Positions 38,741 through 46,773 of a DNA stretch of 64,000 nucleotides are shown piece by piece. Made by a program: the position numbers and the translations under genes. The notes under the pieces were generated by a model, which saw only the letters and a list, made by a program, of their open reading frames with translations, was not told the DNA's origin and ran no database searches. This DNA is from Flammeovirga agarivorans. GTDB taxonomy: Bacteria > Bacteroidota > Bacteroidia > Cytophagales > Flammeovirgaceae. The stretch is from the NCBI RefSeq assembly GCF_012641475.1, contig NZ_JABAIL010000010.1, positions 1 through 64,000 of the forward strand, written 5' to 3'. Each line of letters opens with the position of its first letter. Position 1 is the stretch's first letter.

Positions 38741-41700
38741 ATGAGAAAACTTGTTGAAGCTTTCGTTAGAAGACCTTTTTATGCTCATATGGCTTTATTG
38801 CTTATCACATTATTAGGTGGTATTGCAATCTACAATATGAAAAAAGCTTCTTTCCCATTATTAGAATCAAGAATAATTACTGTTACCGTAGCTTATCAAG
38901 GTGCTTCACCAAAAGAAATGGATGAAGGGGTAACTACGCTAATTGAAAACCAGATCAAAGGTATTCCTGGTATAAAGGAAACCACTTCTGTATCTGCAGA
39001 AAACCTAGCTACAGTTACTGTTACAACAGAGGCAAAAGCAAATATCGATGAAGTACTTACTGATGTAAAGAACGCAGTAGATGGTATTTCTAACTTCCCT
39101 GCCGGTGCTGAAAAACCTGCTGTTTCTAAGAAAAGAGAAACAACAAGTGCTATGTATGTGGACTTGAAAGGTGATGATCTAAGAACATTAAAGCAATATG
39201 CTCAACGTATTGAAGATGATTTTCTTGCTTCTGGAAAGATCTCACAAATAGCTATTTCGGGTTACCCTAATACTGAAATCTCTGTAGAAGTAAATGAAGA
39301 TTTATTACGTAGATATAATATCTCAATTAATGATATCAAGGATGCTATTTCTAATAACAACTTGGATATCACTGGTGGTACAATTAAAAATTCTAGAGAA
39401 GAAATTTCTGTACTTGCAAGATACCGTTCTGCAAAAGCTGAAGATATTGAAGATATTGTTGTTCGCTCAACTACAGATGGTAGAGTAATCAAAGTTCGTG
39501 ATTTAGCAGAGGTTAAATTTCAATTTGAGGATGTTCCTAACGCTGTTTGGAATCAAGGTCAGCGAAATATTTCGATTGCACTTTCGAAATTAAATACTGA
39601 AGACCTTCAAGAAATTTCTAAATATGTACATGAATACATTGATGAGTTTAATGAAAAACACGATGATGCAGAGTTGTATGTAAGTTTCGATTTCTTATCA
39701 GTAGTAAATACTCGTCTTGATACACTGATTGAAAATGGTTTAATGGGTATTGTCCTTGTGATCATTACACTTTCATTATTCTTAAGTTTTAGACTTTCGT
39801 TATGGGTAGCATGGGGTATCCCTAGTTCATTCTTAGGAATGTTTATTTTCGCTTCGCTTATGGGAGTGACCTTAAACATGATCTCCTTGTTCGGTATGAT
39901 CCTGATTATTGGTATCCTTGTAGATGATGGTATTGTTATCGGCGAAAATATATTTACCCATTATGAGAGAGGTAAGTCTCCTATTAGAGCCGCTATTGAT
40001 GGTACCATGGAAGTAATTCCTGCCGTTTTAACATCAGTATCTACAACCATTATTGCTTTCTTCCCATTCCTTTTCCTAGAATCAGGATTAGAGATGATGT
40101 CTGAAATGGCCTTAGTAGTTATTCTATGTTTAGCATTCTCATTAGTTGAAGGTATGTTCTTACTACCTGCCCATGTTAGTAATCCTAAAGTATTAACACC
40201 GAGAAAAGATAAGAGCAAGTTTAATGCTGTCCGAGAAAAACTTGATAAAATCATCTTCTCTTTTAGAGACAAAGTATACGTTCCTGCATTAAGATTCTTA
40301 TTGGATCACAAATGGTTTGGTATTTCTATTCCAATTGCTGCCATCATAATCACAGCAGGTTTAATTGGAGGTAGAAAAATTGAAATGACTTTCTTCCCAG
40401 CACCTCCGGGTGATTTCTTCAATATTGATTTAGCTTTAAAACCAGGTATTCACCAAGACTCTACTAAGGCATATTTAATTCGATATGAAGATGCTGTTTG
40501 GGAGGCTAATGAGACATTAAAACAAGAATATGATACTGATTTCAACTTTATCAAATCTTCGTTTGTAAGTATTGGTAATGCATTCAACGGTGCTGAAAGA
40601 GGTACACATACAGGACAAGTTTTCGTCATTATGGAGGATCTGACAGACTCTCCTATTGATGCCAGTGCGATTAAATCTAAGATCCATAATATTATTGGTG
40701 AGGAACCGACAGCAAGGAAACTCTCAGTGGGTGCCAATAATATGTGGGGTGCTCCAGTATCAATCTCATTACTAGGATATGATTATGATGAAATTGAAGG
40801 TGCATCAGAATTCTTAAAAGATAAACTAAACGAACATGCTGCCCTTTACAATGTAATGGACAACAACCAAATTGGTGGACAAGAAATTCGTTTAGAATTA
40901 AAACCTAAAGCATATGCACTAGGGTTCACAGAATCATCTCTTATGATGCAGGTTCGTAATGGTTTCTTTGGTGCTGAAGCACAACGTCTGCAAGTCAATA
41001 AAGATGAGATTAGAATCTATGTTCGATATAAAAAGGACAACAGAAATACTTTAGGTGACCTTGAAAGAATGCGTATCAGAACAGCAGATGGAATGTATCC
41101 ATTGTCTCAACTGGCTGATTTCAATGTTACTAGAGGACCTGTTGCTATTAACCATTACAATGGTGAAAAAGAAATTAGAGTAGAGGCCTTCCTATTGAAT
41201 GCGGGTGATCCTGTAGTTCCTATCATCGAAGACATGGAAAAAGAGGTATTACCTCAATTAAAACAAATGTTCCCTGATGTAAGAACAGAGTATCAAGGTC
41301 AGCTTAAATCTTCTAAGGAAGATTCTGAAGAACTAGTAAATACTTACCTAGTGGCTTTCCTTTTGATTATTATGATACTTATGCTTCACTTTAGATCATT
41401 TACTCAAGCAATTATGATCTTAATGATGATTCCATTAGGAGTAATTGGTGCGATTTGGGGTCATGGTATTGAAGGGCAGACTATCTCAATGTTCTCAATG
41501 TTAGGTATGGTAGCCTTATCGGGTACAATCATTAATGATGCGGTAGTATACCTATCCAAATTCAACCAAGATTTATTGGACGGTTATACATTTGATGATG
41601 CCTTAGTTAATGCCGGTAAATCTCGTTTCAGACCAATCTTACTAACGACCTTAACCACAACAATTGGTTTATACCCAATGATCTTAGAGACATCAGTACA

Positions 41701-41959
41701 ATCTCGTTTCTTAGTACCTGTTGCTGTATCATTAGCTTATGGTATTCTGATTGGAACTATGTTCATTCTACTGATCATGCCTGTATTGGTAAAAGTGGTC
41801 AACGATATCAGAAGAGGTAAGAAATGGTTATTCACTGGTAAAAAACCATCAAGAGAGGAAGTAGAGAATGTTTTTACTGAAATCGCTGCCGAAAAGGCAA
41901 TGGAACAAGTAAATGAAGCATTATCAACAGATAAAAATGATCTAGTGTCATCAAATTAA
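38741..41959 (+). CDS. RND-family efflux pump permease (AcrB-like)
   Basis: 1072 residues with twelve membrane helices and two large periplasmic loops. The first helix is followed by KKASFPLLESRIITVTVAYQ, close to the usual family start. TM4 carries the paired proton-relay aspartates in GILVDDGIVIGENIF. TM10 reads ALSGTIINDAVVYLSKF: the Lys found in AcrB at this place is replaced, giving the I-N-D form seen in a subgroup of RND pumps. Substrate cannot be predicted. It sits between its adaptor and a TolC-like gene, opposite the LytTR system. Confidence 0.93.
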   Translation: MRKLVEAFVRRPFYAHMALLLITLLGGIAIYNMKKASFPLLESRIITVTVAYQGASPKEMDEGVTTLIENQIKGIPGIKETTSVSAENLATVTVTTEAKANIDEVLTDVKNAVDGISNFPAGAEKPAVSKKRETTSAMYVDLKGDDLRTLKQYAQRIEDDFLASGKISQIAISGYPNTEISVEVNEDLLRRYNISINDIKDAISNNNLDITGGTIKNSREEISVLARYRSAKAEDIEDIVVRSTTDGRVIKVRDLAEVKFQFEDVPNAVWNQGQRNISIALSKLNTEDLQEISKYVHEYIDEFNEKHDDAELYVSFDFLSVVNTRLDTLIENGLMGIVLVIITLSLFLSFRLSLWVAWGIPSSFLGMFIFASLMGVTLNMISLFGMILIIGILVDDGIVIGENIFTHYERGKSPIRAAIDGTMEVIPAVLTSVSTTIIAFFPFLFLESGLEMMSEMALVVILCLAFSLVEGMFLLPAHVSNPKVLTPRKDKSKFNAVREKLDKIIFSFRDKVYVPALRFLLDHKWFGISIPIAAIIITAGLIGGRKIEMTFFPAPPGDFFNIDLALKPGIHQDSTKAYLIRYEDAVWEANETLKQEYDTDFNFIKSSFVSIGNAFNGAERGTHTGQVFVIMEDLTDSPIDASAIKSKIHNIIGEEPTARKLSVGANNMWGAPVSISLLGYDYDEIEGASEFLKDKLNEHAALYNVMDNNQIGGQEIRLELKPKAYALGFTESSLMMQVRNGFFGAEAQRLQVNKDEIRIYVRYKKDNRNTLGDLERMRIRTADGMYPLSQLADFNVTRGPVAINHYNGEKEIRVEAFLLNAGDPVVPIIEDMEKEVLPQLKQMFPDVRTEYQGQLKSSKEDSEELVNTYLVAFLLIIMILMLHFRSFTQAIMILMMIPLGVIGAIWGHGIEGQTISMFSMLGMVALSGTIINDAVVYLSKFNQDLLDGYTFDDALVNAGKSRFRPILLTTLTTTIGLYPMILETSVQSRFLVPVAVSLAYGILIGTMFILLIMPVLVKVVNDIRRGKKWLFTGKKPSREEVENVFTEIAAEKAMEQVNEALSTDKNDLVSSN

Positions 41960-42013
41960 TTTGCATTGGGTGGTTGAAAAATACTGCCCAATGTTATAAA
42001 AGATACATCAATA

Positions 42014-43345
42014 ATGAGAACTATATATTTAAGTTTGTTGCTTCTTGTTCTTCAAGTCTTTCCTTCATTAGGGCAAGAAAAAGAAGAGGACACAACAACA
42101 GCTAAACAACAAATTACTTTAAGTCTTGCTGATGCCATCAGTATGGGACTTGAAAACAACTACGACATTAGAATTGCAGCTCAAAATGTCGAGATCTCAA
42201 AAACAAATAACACTTTAGAAAATGCGGGGCTCTACCCAACAGTTTCTACAGATGTAGACTGGAACCACAACTGGTCCCATGCAGCTCAGTCCAACTTAGG
42301 TATCTTATCTCCAACGGTAAATTCAAACTTTACTATTTTTAATGGTTTTCAAGTTTGGATTACTAAAGAGCAATTAGAAGAGCTTCAACACTATTCTGAA
42401 GGGAATGCTCAAGTAGTGATTGAAAATACCATTAAGGATATTATTGTGGCTTATTTTGAATCCCTTTTAGAACAACAAAGGTTAGATGTAGCCAATCAAC
42501 TTGCTGAGTTATCTAAAGAAAGATTTGATTACACTGAGACACAAAAATCTTTAGGACAAGCTGTTACTTATGATGTTCTTCAGGCACAAAATGCTTGGCT
42601 AGAAGATCGAAGAACAGCATTGGAGCAAAAGAATAAACTTCAGGTGAAACTTCGTGATTTAAACTTTATCATGGGTGTACCAGAACCAGAGCAAGTAATG
42701 TATAACCTTACTGAATCATTCGAAGCTGTAGAAAAGGACTATATTCTTGCTGATCTTATTGAAAGAGTGAATGCTGATAACACTACGTTAAAGAATAACT
42801 ATATCAATCAGATTATCAAACAAAAGGATATTGAGTTAGCTAAGGCTGCATTTTTACCTAGCTTAAAAGGTTCGGCGAATATCAAATATACAGAGAACTA
42901 TGGTGGAGCTCAGGGTATTCCAAACTTTAACATTGACGGTATCAGTGGTATGGTGGGTGCTACATTATCTATCCCAATATATATGGGTGGAAGTAGAAGA
43001 AGAGCGAAACAAATTGCTGTAATCAATACTCAAATTGCTGAGATTGAAACACAACAAATGTCTCATAGTCTGAATAACCAAATGATGCAGGTTTATGACA
43101 CTTATGTACTACAGAGAGAAATCCTTGAATTAACTGTTGAGCAAGTAAATACTGCACAGTTGAACCTACAAATGTCAACAGAAAGATATAGAACTGGTCA
43201 GATCAATTCATTTAACTTAAGAGATGTCCAAATACAATACCTTGATGCTCAAAATTCAAGGTTAACAGCCATCTTTAATCTTATCTCTACAAACACTGAG
43301 ATAGTTAGGTTAACAGGAGGTATAATTGATGCTTATTCTGAATAG
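42014..43345 (+). CDS. TolC-like outer-membrane efflux protein
   Basis: 443 residues. The signal peptide ends near 20 (LQVFPSLGQ). Two homologous halves of long helices follow (LSLADAISMGLENNYDIRIA, NTLENAGLYPTVS; later IELAKAAFLPSLKGSANIK and VGATLSIPIYMGGSRRR). It forms the outer-membrane channel of the RND pump. Third gene of the operon, 54 bp after the pump gene, followed by a strong terminator. Confidence 0.92.
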   Translation: MRTIYLSLLLLVLQVFPSLGQEKEEDTTTAKQQITLSLADAISMGLENNYDIRIAAQNVEISKTNNTLENAGLYPTVSTDVDWNHNWSHAAQSNLGILSPTVNSNFTIFNGFQVWITKEQLEELQHYSEGNAQVVIENTIKDIIVAYFESLLEQQRLDVANQLAELSKERFDYTETQKSLGQAVTYDVLQAQNAWLEDRRTALEQKNKLQVKLRDLNFIMGVPEPEQVMYNLTESFEAVEKDYILADLIERVNADNTTLKNNYINQIIKQKDIELAKAAFLPSLKGSANIKYTENYGGAQGIPNFNIDGISGMVGATLSIPIYMGGSRRRAKQIAVINTQIAEIETQQMSHSLNNQMMQVYDTYVLQREILELTVEQVNTAQLNLQMSTERYRTGQINSFNLRDVQIQYLDAQNSRLTAIFNLISTNTEIVRLTGGIIDAYSE

Positions 43346-43368
43346 TAAGTGGTCCACACCAATAAAGA

Positions 43369-43405
43369 AAAAAGGAATAGTTTTTACTCAACTATTCCTT
43401 TTTTT
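43369..43405 (+). terminator. intrinsic terminator of the RND operon
   Basis: Stem AAAGGAATAGTT / AACTATTCCTTT (43371-43382 and 43389-43400) followed by TTTTT. Confidence 0.9.
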
Positions 43406-43525
43406 ATGCGTATAAATAATTAGTGAAGAGTCTTTATATTTATTCTTAAAATTAGAAAACATGAAATATAATCATGATATTTTATAATAAGCTCAAAATT
43501 GATTGCTCCTAACACTAATAAATTG

Positions 43526-43533
43526 TATATTTA
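43526..43533 (+). promoter_or_regulatory. candidate promoter of the small RNA at 43551
   Basis: TATATTTA is one base off the Bacteroidota -7 consensus TAnnTTTG. TTG sequences at 43499-43505 lie about 20 bases upstream, where a -33 element is expected. A transcript would start near 43540. This rests on motif matching only. Confidence 0.3.
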
Positions 43534-43550
43534 TCAATAAGACATTTAAA

Positions 43551-43625
43551 GGCAGTCTTGGATGTACAGGTGCATAGTATGCCAAGTGCTGTTTTAAGCC
43601 ATTCTATTTTGAATGGCTTTTTTTA
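43551..43625 (+). ncRNA. candidate small RNA with intrinsic terminator
   Basis: No plus-strand gene lies between the RND operon terminator (ends 43405) and this point, yet a strong plus-strand terminator is present: AAGCCATTC / GAATGGCTT (43596-43604, 43611-43619) and a T-run. The preceding 45 bases can pair: CAG..TTGG (43553-43560) with CCAA..CTG (43582-43590), enclosing a small ATGTACAGGTGCAT hairpin. The sequence is richer in G and C than its flanks and has no good ORF. The alternative is a terminator of the convergent MATE gene, but on the minus strand the hairpin is followed only by TTAAAAC, a poor U-run. Confidence 0.45.
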
Positions 43626-44975
43626 TTGCTCATTCACAAGGTTCCTAGCCCACTTTCCAGTTCTTTTTCTCCAAAGATATAAACCTAATCTGACGTACTC
43701 TTCTATTGATACAATTACATATACCCACTCTAAAGGAAGTTCTAAATAGAAGGCTGCAAACACTCCTAATGGAATTGAAAAAAGCCATGTAGTAAACAGT
43801 CCTAACGTTGTGGTAAACTTTGTATCACCTCCACTTCTTAATACTCCTGCGGCAGTGATATAGTTCGTCATCTTGATCGGGAACAAAAAGGCAAAAATGT
43901 AACATAATATCTGCGTTAGATCTTTTACCTCAGGAGTCACCTCATATACTTTGATATATAAAGGACTAATCAGTACAACAAATAGTCCCATCAAAATACC
44001 TAGAAGGAATGTATTAAAGGAGAGCTTATCACCATATATCTTTGCTTTTCTTATGTTATTCTGCCCCAGCTGATATCCTATTACAATTGAAGCAGCGGAA
44101 GCTAAACCTGTAAAGAAACCAAAGAACAGAACTTGCAATGGTATGGTCATTGTCATGGCGGCAATATCTACAGTTCCCATTTGGCCGTAAATCATTGAAT
44201 AACCTGTTTCTCCTGCAGCCCATGAAATTTCACCCAATACTAATGGTGCGCTCACACTAAGTAATGGCATCAGTGATGATTTGTCCCAATGTAAAATATG
44301 CTTCCATCGAACATCTCCCGGAAAACCTTTAGAACGCACAATATAGATTAAAGCAAAGGTCTCAAACCACATAGCAATAATCGTTGCCCAAGCAGCACCT
44401 TCCATGCCTAAACCTTCAAAACCTAGTCCTCCAAAGATCAATATATAATTGAGGATTGTGTTCATGACAATCTTCCATAAACTAATCTTTAAAACCAGTT
44501 TTGCCTCACCGATAGATCTTAAAGATGAACTATATGCAGCACTTAGCATTACTGCAGGAAAACCTAATGCAATAATTTGTTGATATATCCCTCCTAATGC
44601 AATTACTTCTTTATCGGAAGAAAATAAACTTAAGATTTCCGATGGGAAAGCAATACTTAAGAACATCCCAAGTACTGTAACTAGTGTGCCTATTTTTATT
44701 AGATCACCCAACAAATAACTGATTTGCTGCTTCTCTCCTTTGCCCCAAAATTGGGCAACAAAAACTCCCGCACCATTGGCTGTTCCTATAAGGGCCACCA
44801 TAAATATAAATGATAAACGGCTCCCCAAACCAACAGAAGCAATTACGGTTTCACCAAGTTGACCCACCATAATTTGGTCTACCATACTTAGTGCATATTG
44901 TAATACACTTTGTAAAGAAATCGGCAATGCAACTTTCCAAACTTCTTGATAAAATGATTTCTGCGATCCTTTCAA
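43623..44975 (-). CDS. MATE-family multidrug/toxin exporter
   Basis: 450 residues, twelve predicted membrane helices. MATE signatures include MVDQIMVGQLGETVIASVGL in the first repeat and the second-half equivalent around GQMGTVDIAAMTMTIPLQVL. It is an inner-membrane Na+ or H+ antiporter with unknown substrate. The stop codon overlaps the T-run of the convergent candidate small RNA. It lies 61 bp downstream of the Nudix gene on the same strand and may be co-transcribed with it. Confidence 0.92.
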   Translation of the reverse strand: MKGSQKSFYQEVWKVALPISLQSVLQYALSMVDQIMVGQLGETVIASVGLGSRLSFIFMVALIGTANGAGVFVAQFWGKGEKQQISYLLGDLIKIGTLVTVLGMFLSIAFPSEILSLFSSDKEVIALGGIYQQIIALGFPAVMLSAAYSSSLRSIGEAKLVLKISLWKIVMNTILNYILIFGGLGFEGLGMEGAAWATIIAMWFETFALIYIVRSKGFPGDVRWKHILHWDKSSLMPLLSVSAPLVLGEISWAAGETGYSMIYGQMGTVDIAAMTMTIPLQVLFFGFFTGLASAASIVIGYQLGQNNIRKAKIYGDKLSFNTFLLGILMGLFVVLISPLYIKVYEVTPEVKDLTQILCYIFAFLFPIKMTNYITAAGVLRSGGDTKFTTTLGLFTTWLFSIPLGVFAAFYLELPLEWVYVIVSIEEYVRLGLYLWRKRTGKWARNLVNEQ

Positions 44976-45036
44976 TTGACTACTATTTAATATGCGGCAA
45001 AATTAAAAAGAATGTATCGATACTAAATCTAGTTTT

Positions 45037-45615
45037 TCAATTATTAAGAGTAGCTTCCAATAATAACCACTGCACTCCAATCAACGTTTTGGCATCATCA
45101 ATCTCTTTATTGGAATACATTTCTTTTAGCTCTGAAAAAGAATATTTTACAATTCTTATATCTTCTCCTTCTGTAAGCAGTCCACCACCTTCTGCTACTT
45201 TCTCTTTCAATTCACTATAAAACATCACTACTTTTTCAGAACATCCTCCTGGCGTAGAATAAAAGGTAGAAATGTATTTTGGAGTTGTAATGCTGTACCC
45301 TACTTCCTCTTCTACTTCTCGAATCGCCGCTTGTTCTGCTGTTTCACCATCATCTACCAAACCCGCTACACATTCGGTTAGTACTCCTTTACCATTTCTA
45401 ATAGTAGGAATTCTTATTTGTTCAACAAACCAGTAATTATCTTCTTCTGGGTGATATAAAAAAATTGCAATTGCATCGTTTCTTTCAACTACCTCTCTCG
45501 TTAATATTTCAGATGTTGACCCATCAAATTTAGTATGTTGAAAAGTAACTTTATCTACACTTAAAAAGCCATTGTAAGCTCTTTTTCGGTCAATTACATT
45601 AATATTTATCTCCAT
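45037..45615 (-). CDS. Nudix hydrolase, ADP-ribose pyrophosphatase/NudK-like
   Basis: 192 residues. The Nudix box G-x5-E-x7-REVxEExG is complete (GLVDDGETAEQAAIREVEEE, then VGY). The upstream elements TREVVERNDAIAIFLY and WFVEQIRIP, with downstream STPGGCSEKVVMFYSE, are typical of the ADP-sugar / GDP-mannose pyrophosphatase (NudF/NudK) group. It cleaves a nucleoside diphosphate linked to a sugar; the exact substrate is uncertain. Cytoplasmic. Upstream of the MATE gene on the same strand. Confidence 0.88.
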   Translation of the reverse strand: MEININVIDRKRAYNGFLSVDKVTFQHTKFDGSTSEILTREVVERNDAIAIFLYHPEEDNYWFVEQIRIPTIRNGKGVLTECVAGLVDDGETAEQAAIREVEEEVGYSITTPKYISTFYSTPGGCSEKVVMFYSELKEKVAEGGGLLTEGEDIRIVKYSFSELKEMYSNKEIDDAKTLIGVQWLLLEATLNN

Positions 45616-45747
45616 AATTTTTCAATTCAATAACACAACAGACAATAATTCCTTAAATATTTAAAAATTGGTTCTCAGAAAACATCCTTGATCGTAAAAC
45701 TCAACGTTTAATAAATGTAAATACTATCTCACATAACCTTAAAAACC

Positions 45748-46191
45748 ATGAAGTTCAAAAGTAAAATAGATATTTATGCTAAACTATTTTGGAGTGTAAT
45801 TTTCGCTTTAATTTTATTCTCTCTCGCAGTCGTAATTGATAAAGGAAGAGGAGCACCTATAATCTATACCCTTATTCCTATAGTAATTATCGGCCTATCG
45901 GCTGCACTTTGCATATGGATTCTATTAACAAGCTACATGAATATATATAAGAGCAATCAACTATTATCATATAAAGCGGGTCCATTAAGTGGAAATATTG
46001 ATATTAAAACCATAAGAAAAATTAAATTAAATACTCGATTATGGTCAGGTATCAAGATTGGATTGTCATTTAAGAAAGGATTAATTATTTATTATCAGAA
46101 ATACAATTATATTTATTTTACCCCTAAACAGGAAGATGAATTTTGTACTATGCTAAAGGAGATTAATCCTGATATAGAAATCATCCATTAA
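45748..46191 (+). CDS. membrane protein with bacterial PH-like domain
   Basis: 147 residues with two membrane helices (LFWSVIFALILFSLAVVI and IIYTLIPIVIIGLSAALCIW). A small domain follows with YKSNQLLSYKAGPLSGNIDI, KTIRKIKLNTRLWSG, LIIYYQKYNYIYFTPKQEDE. The pattern of a short strand-rich domain after two helices resembles the bPH_6 family. Function unknown. It lies 25 bp upstream of the next gene and is likely in the same transcript. Confidence 0.65.
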   Translation: MKFKSKIDIYAKLFWSVIFALILFSLAVVIDKGRGAPIIYTLIPIVIIGLSAALCIWILLTSYMNIYKSNQLLSYKAGPLSGNIDIKTIRKIKLNTRLWSGIKIGLSFKKGLIIYYQKYNYIYFTPKQEDEFCTMLKEINPDIEIIH

Positions 46192-46216
46192 AAACATCTA
46201 ATAACTTATTATTCAA

Positions 46217-46711
46217 ATGAAAAAAATTATAGCAGTACTGTCTGTATTCTTATTGTTTTCCTCGTCTTTGTTCGCTCAAAATCTTCTATTAGACAAAGAA
46301 TATACCTATAAGATGGATTATAAGGCTTTCAAAAAGCTTTACAAAAAAGAAGAAGACCGTGATAAAAAGAATTTTATCATCTATAATGGTCTAAAAGGAT
46401 ATAAAAAGAACATGGCTAACTATTATGTAGCTTATAAATGTAAGTTCGATTCTCAGAAACGTTTAGTAGGTTTTGATATTGAATTCATTGGTAAGAGCAA
46501 AGAAGGCGTAAGAGATGCTTCTGTATCTTATATGCAAGAATTAGTTAGTGCACATGGTTACAAAGAAGTAACTGCCGGTAGCAATAAGATCAATTATAAC
46601 AAAGATAACTTTTGGTATAAGCAAAAGACTTTAGGTTATGATTACATCGACAAGCGTAAAAAAGCTTGGGTAGCAAAATACCAGATGTCTGTTTATGGAC
46701 AAGGAAAATAA
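46217..46711 (+). CDS. secreted protein of unknown function, 164 residues
   Basis: A clear signal peptide (MKKIIAVLSVFLLFSSSLFAQ) is followed by a Lys/Tyr-rich basic domain (YKMDYKAFKKLYKKEEDRDK, YYVAYKCKFDSQKRLVGFDI, KAWVAKYQMSVYG). I do not recognise a family. It is periplasmic or outer-membrane associated. It lies 25 bp after the PH-like membrane protein gene and is followed by a terminator, so the two form a small envelope operon. Confidence 0.75.
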   Translation: MKKIIAVLSVFLLFSSSLFAQNLLLDKEYTYKMDYKAFKKLYKKEEDRDKKNFIIYNGLKGYKKNMANYYVAYKCKFDSQKRLVGFDIEFIGKSKEGVRDASVSYMQELVSAHGYKEVTAGSNKINYNKDNFWYKQKTLGYDYIDKRKKAWVAKYQMSVYGQGK

Positions 46712-46716
46712 TCTCA

Positions 46717-46758
46717 AAAAAACACCCCTCACAAATAGAATTGTGAGGGGTATTTTTT
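46717..46758. terminator. bidirectional intrinsic terminator
   Basis: Perfect 11-bp stem ACCCCTCACAA / TTGTGAGGGGT (46724-46734 and 46741-46751) with T-runs on both strands. It lies between the secreted-protein gene and the convergent GDE gene. Confidence 0.9.
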
Positions 46759-46773
46759 TATAGACAAAATCAA

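Noticed and set aside
43558-43749. Plus-strand open frame overlapping the MATE gene end
   Set aside because: Its codons run antisense into the MATE coding region and through the terminator hairpin, with no homology-like features.
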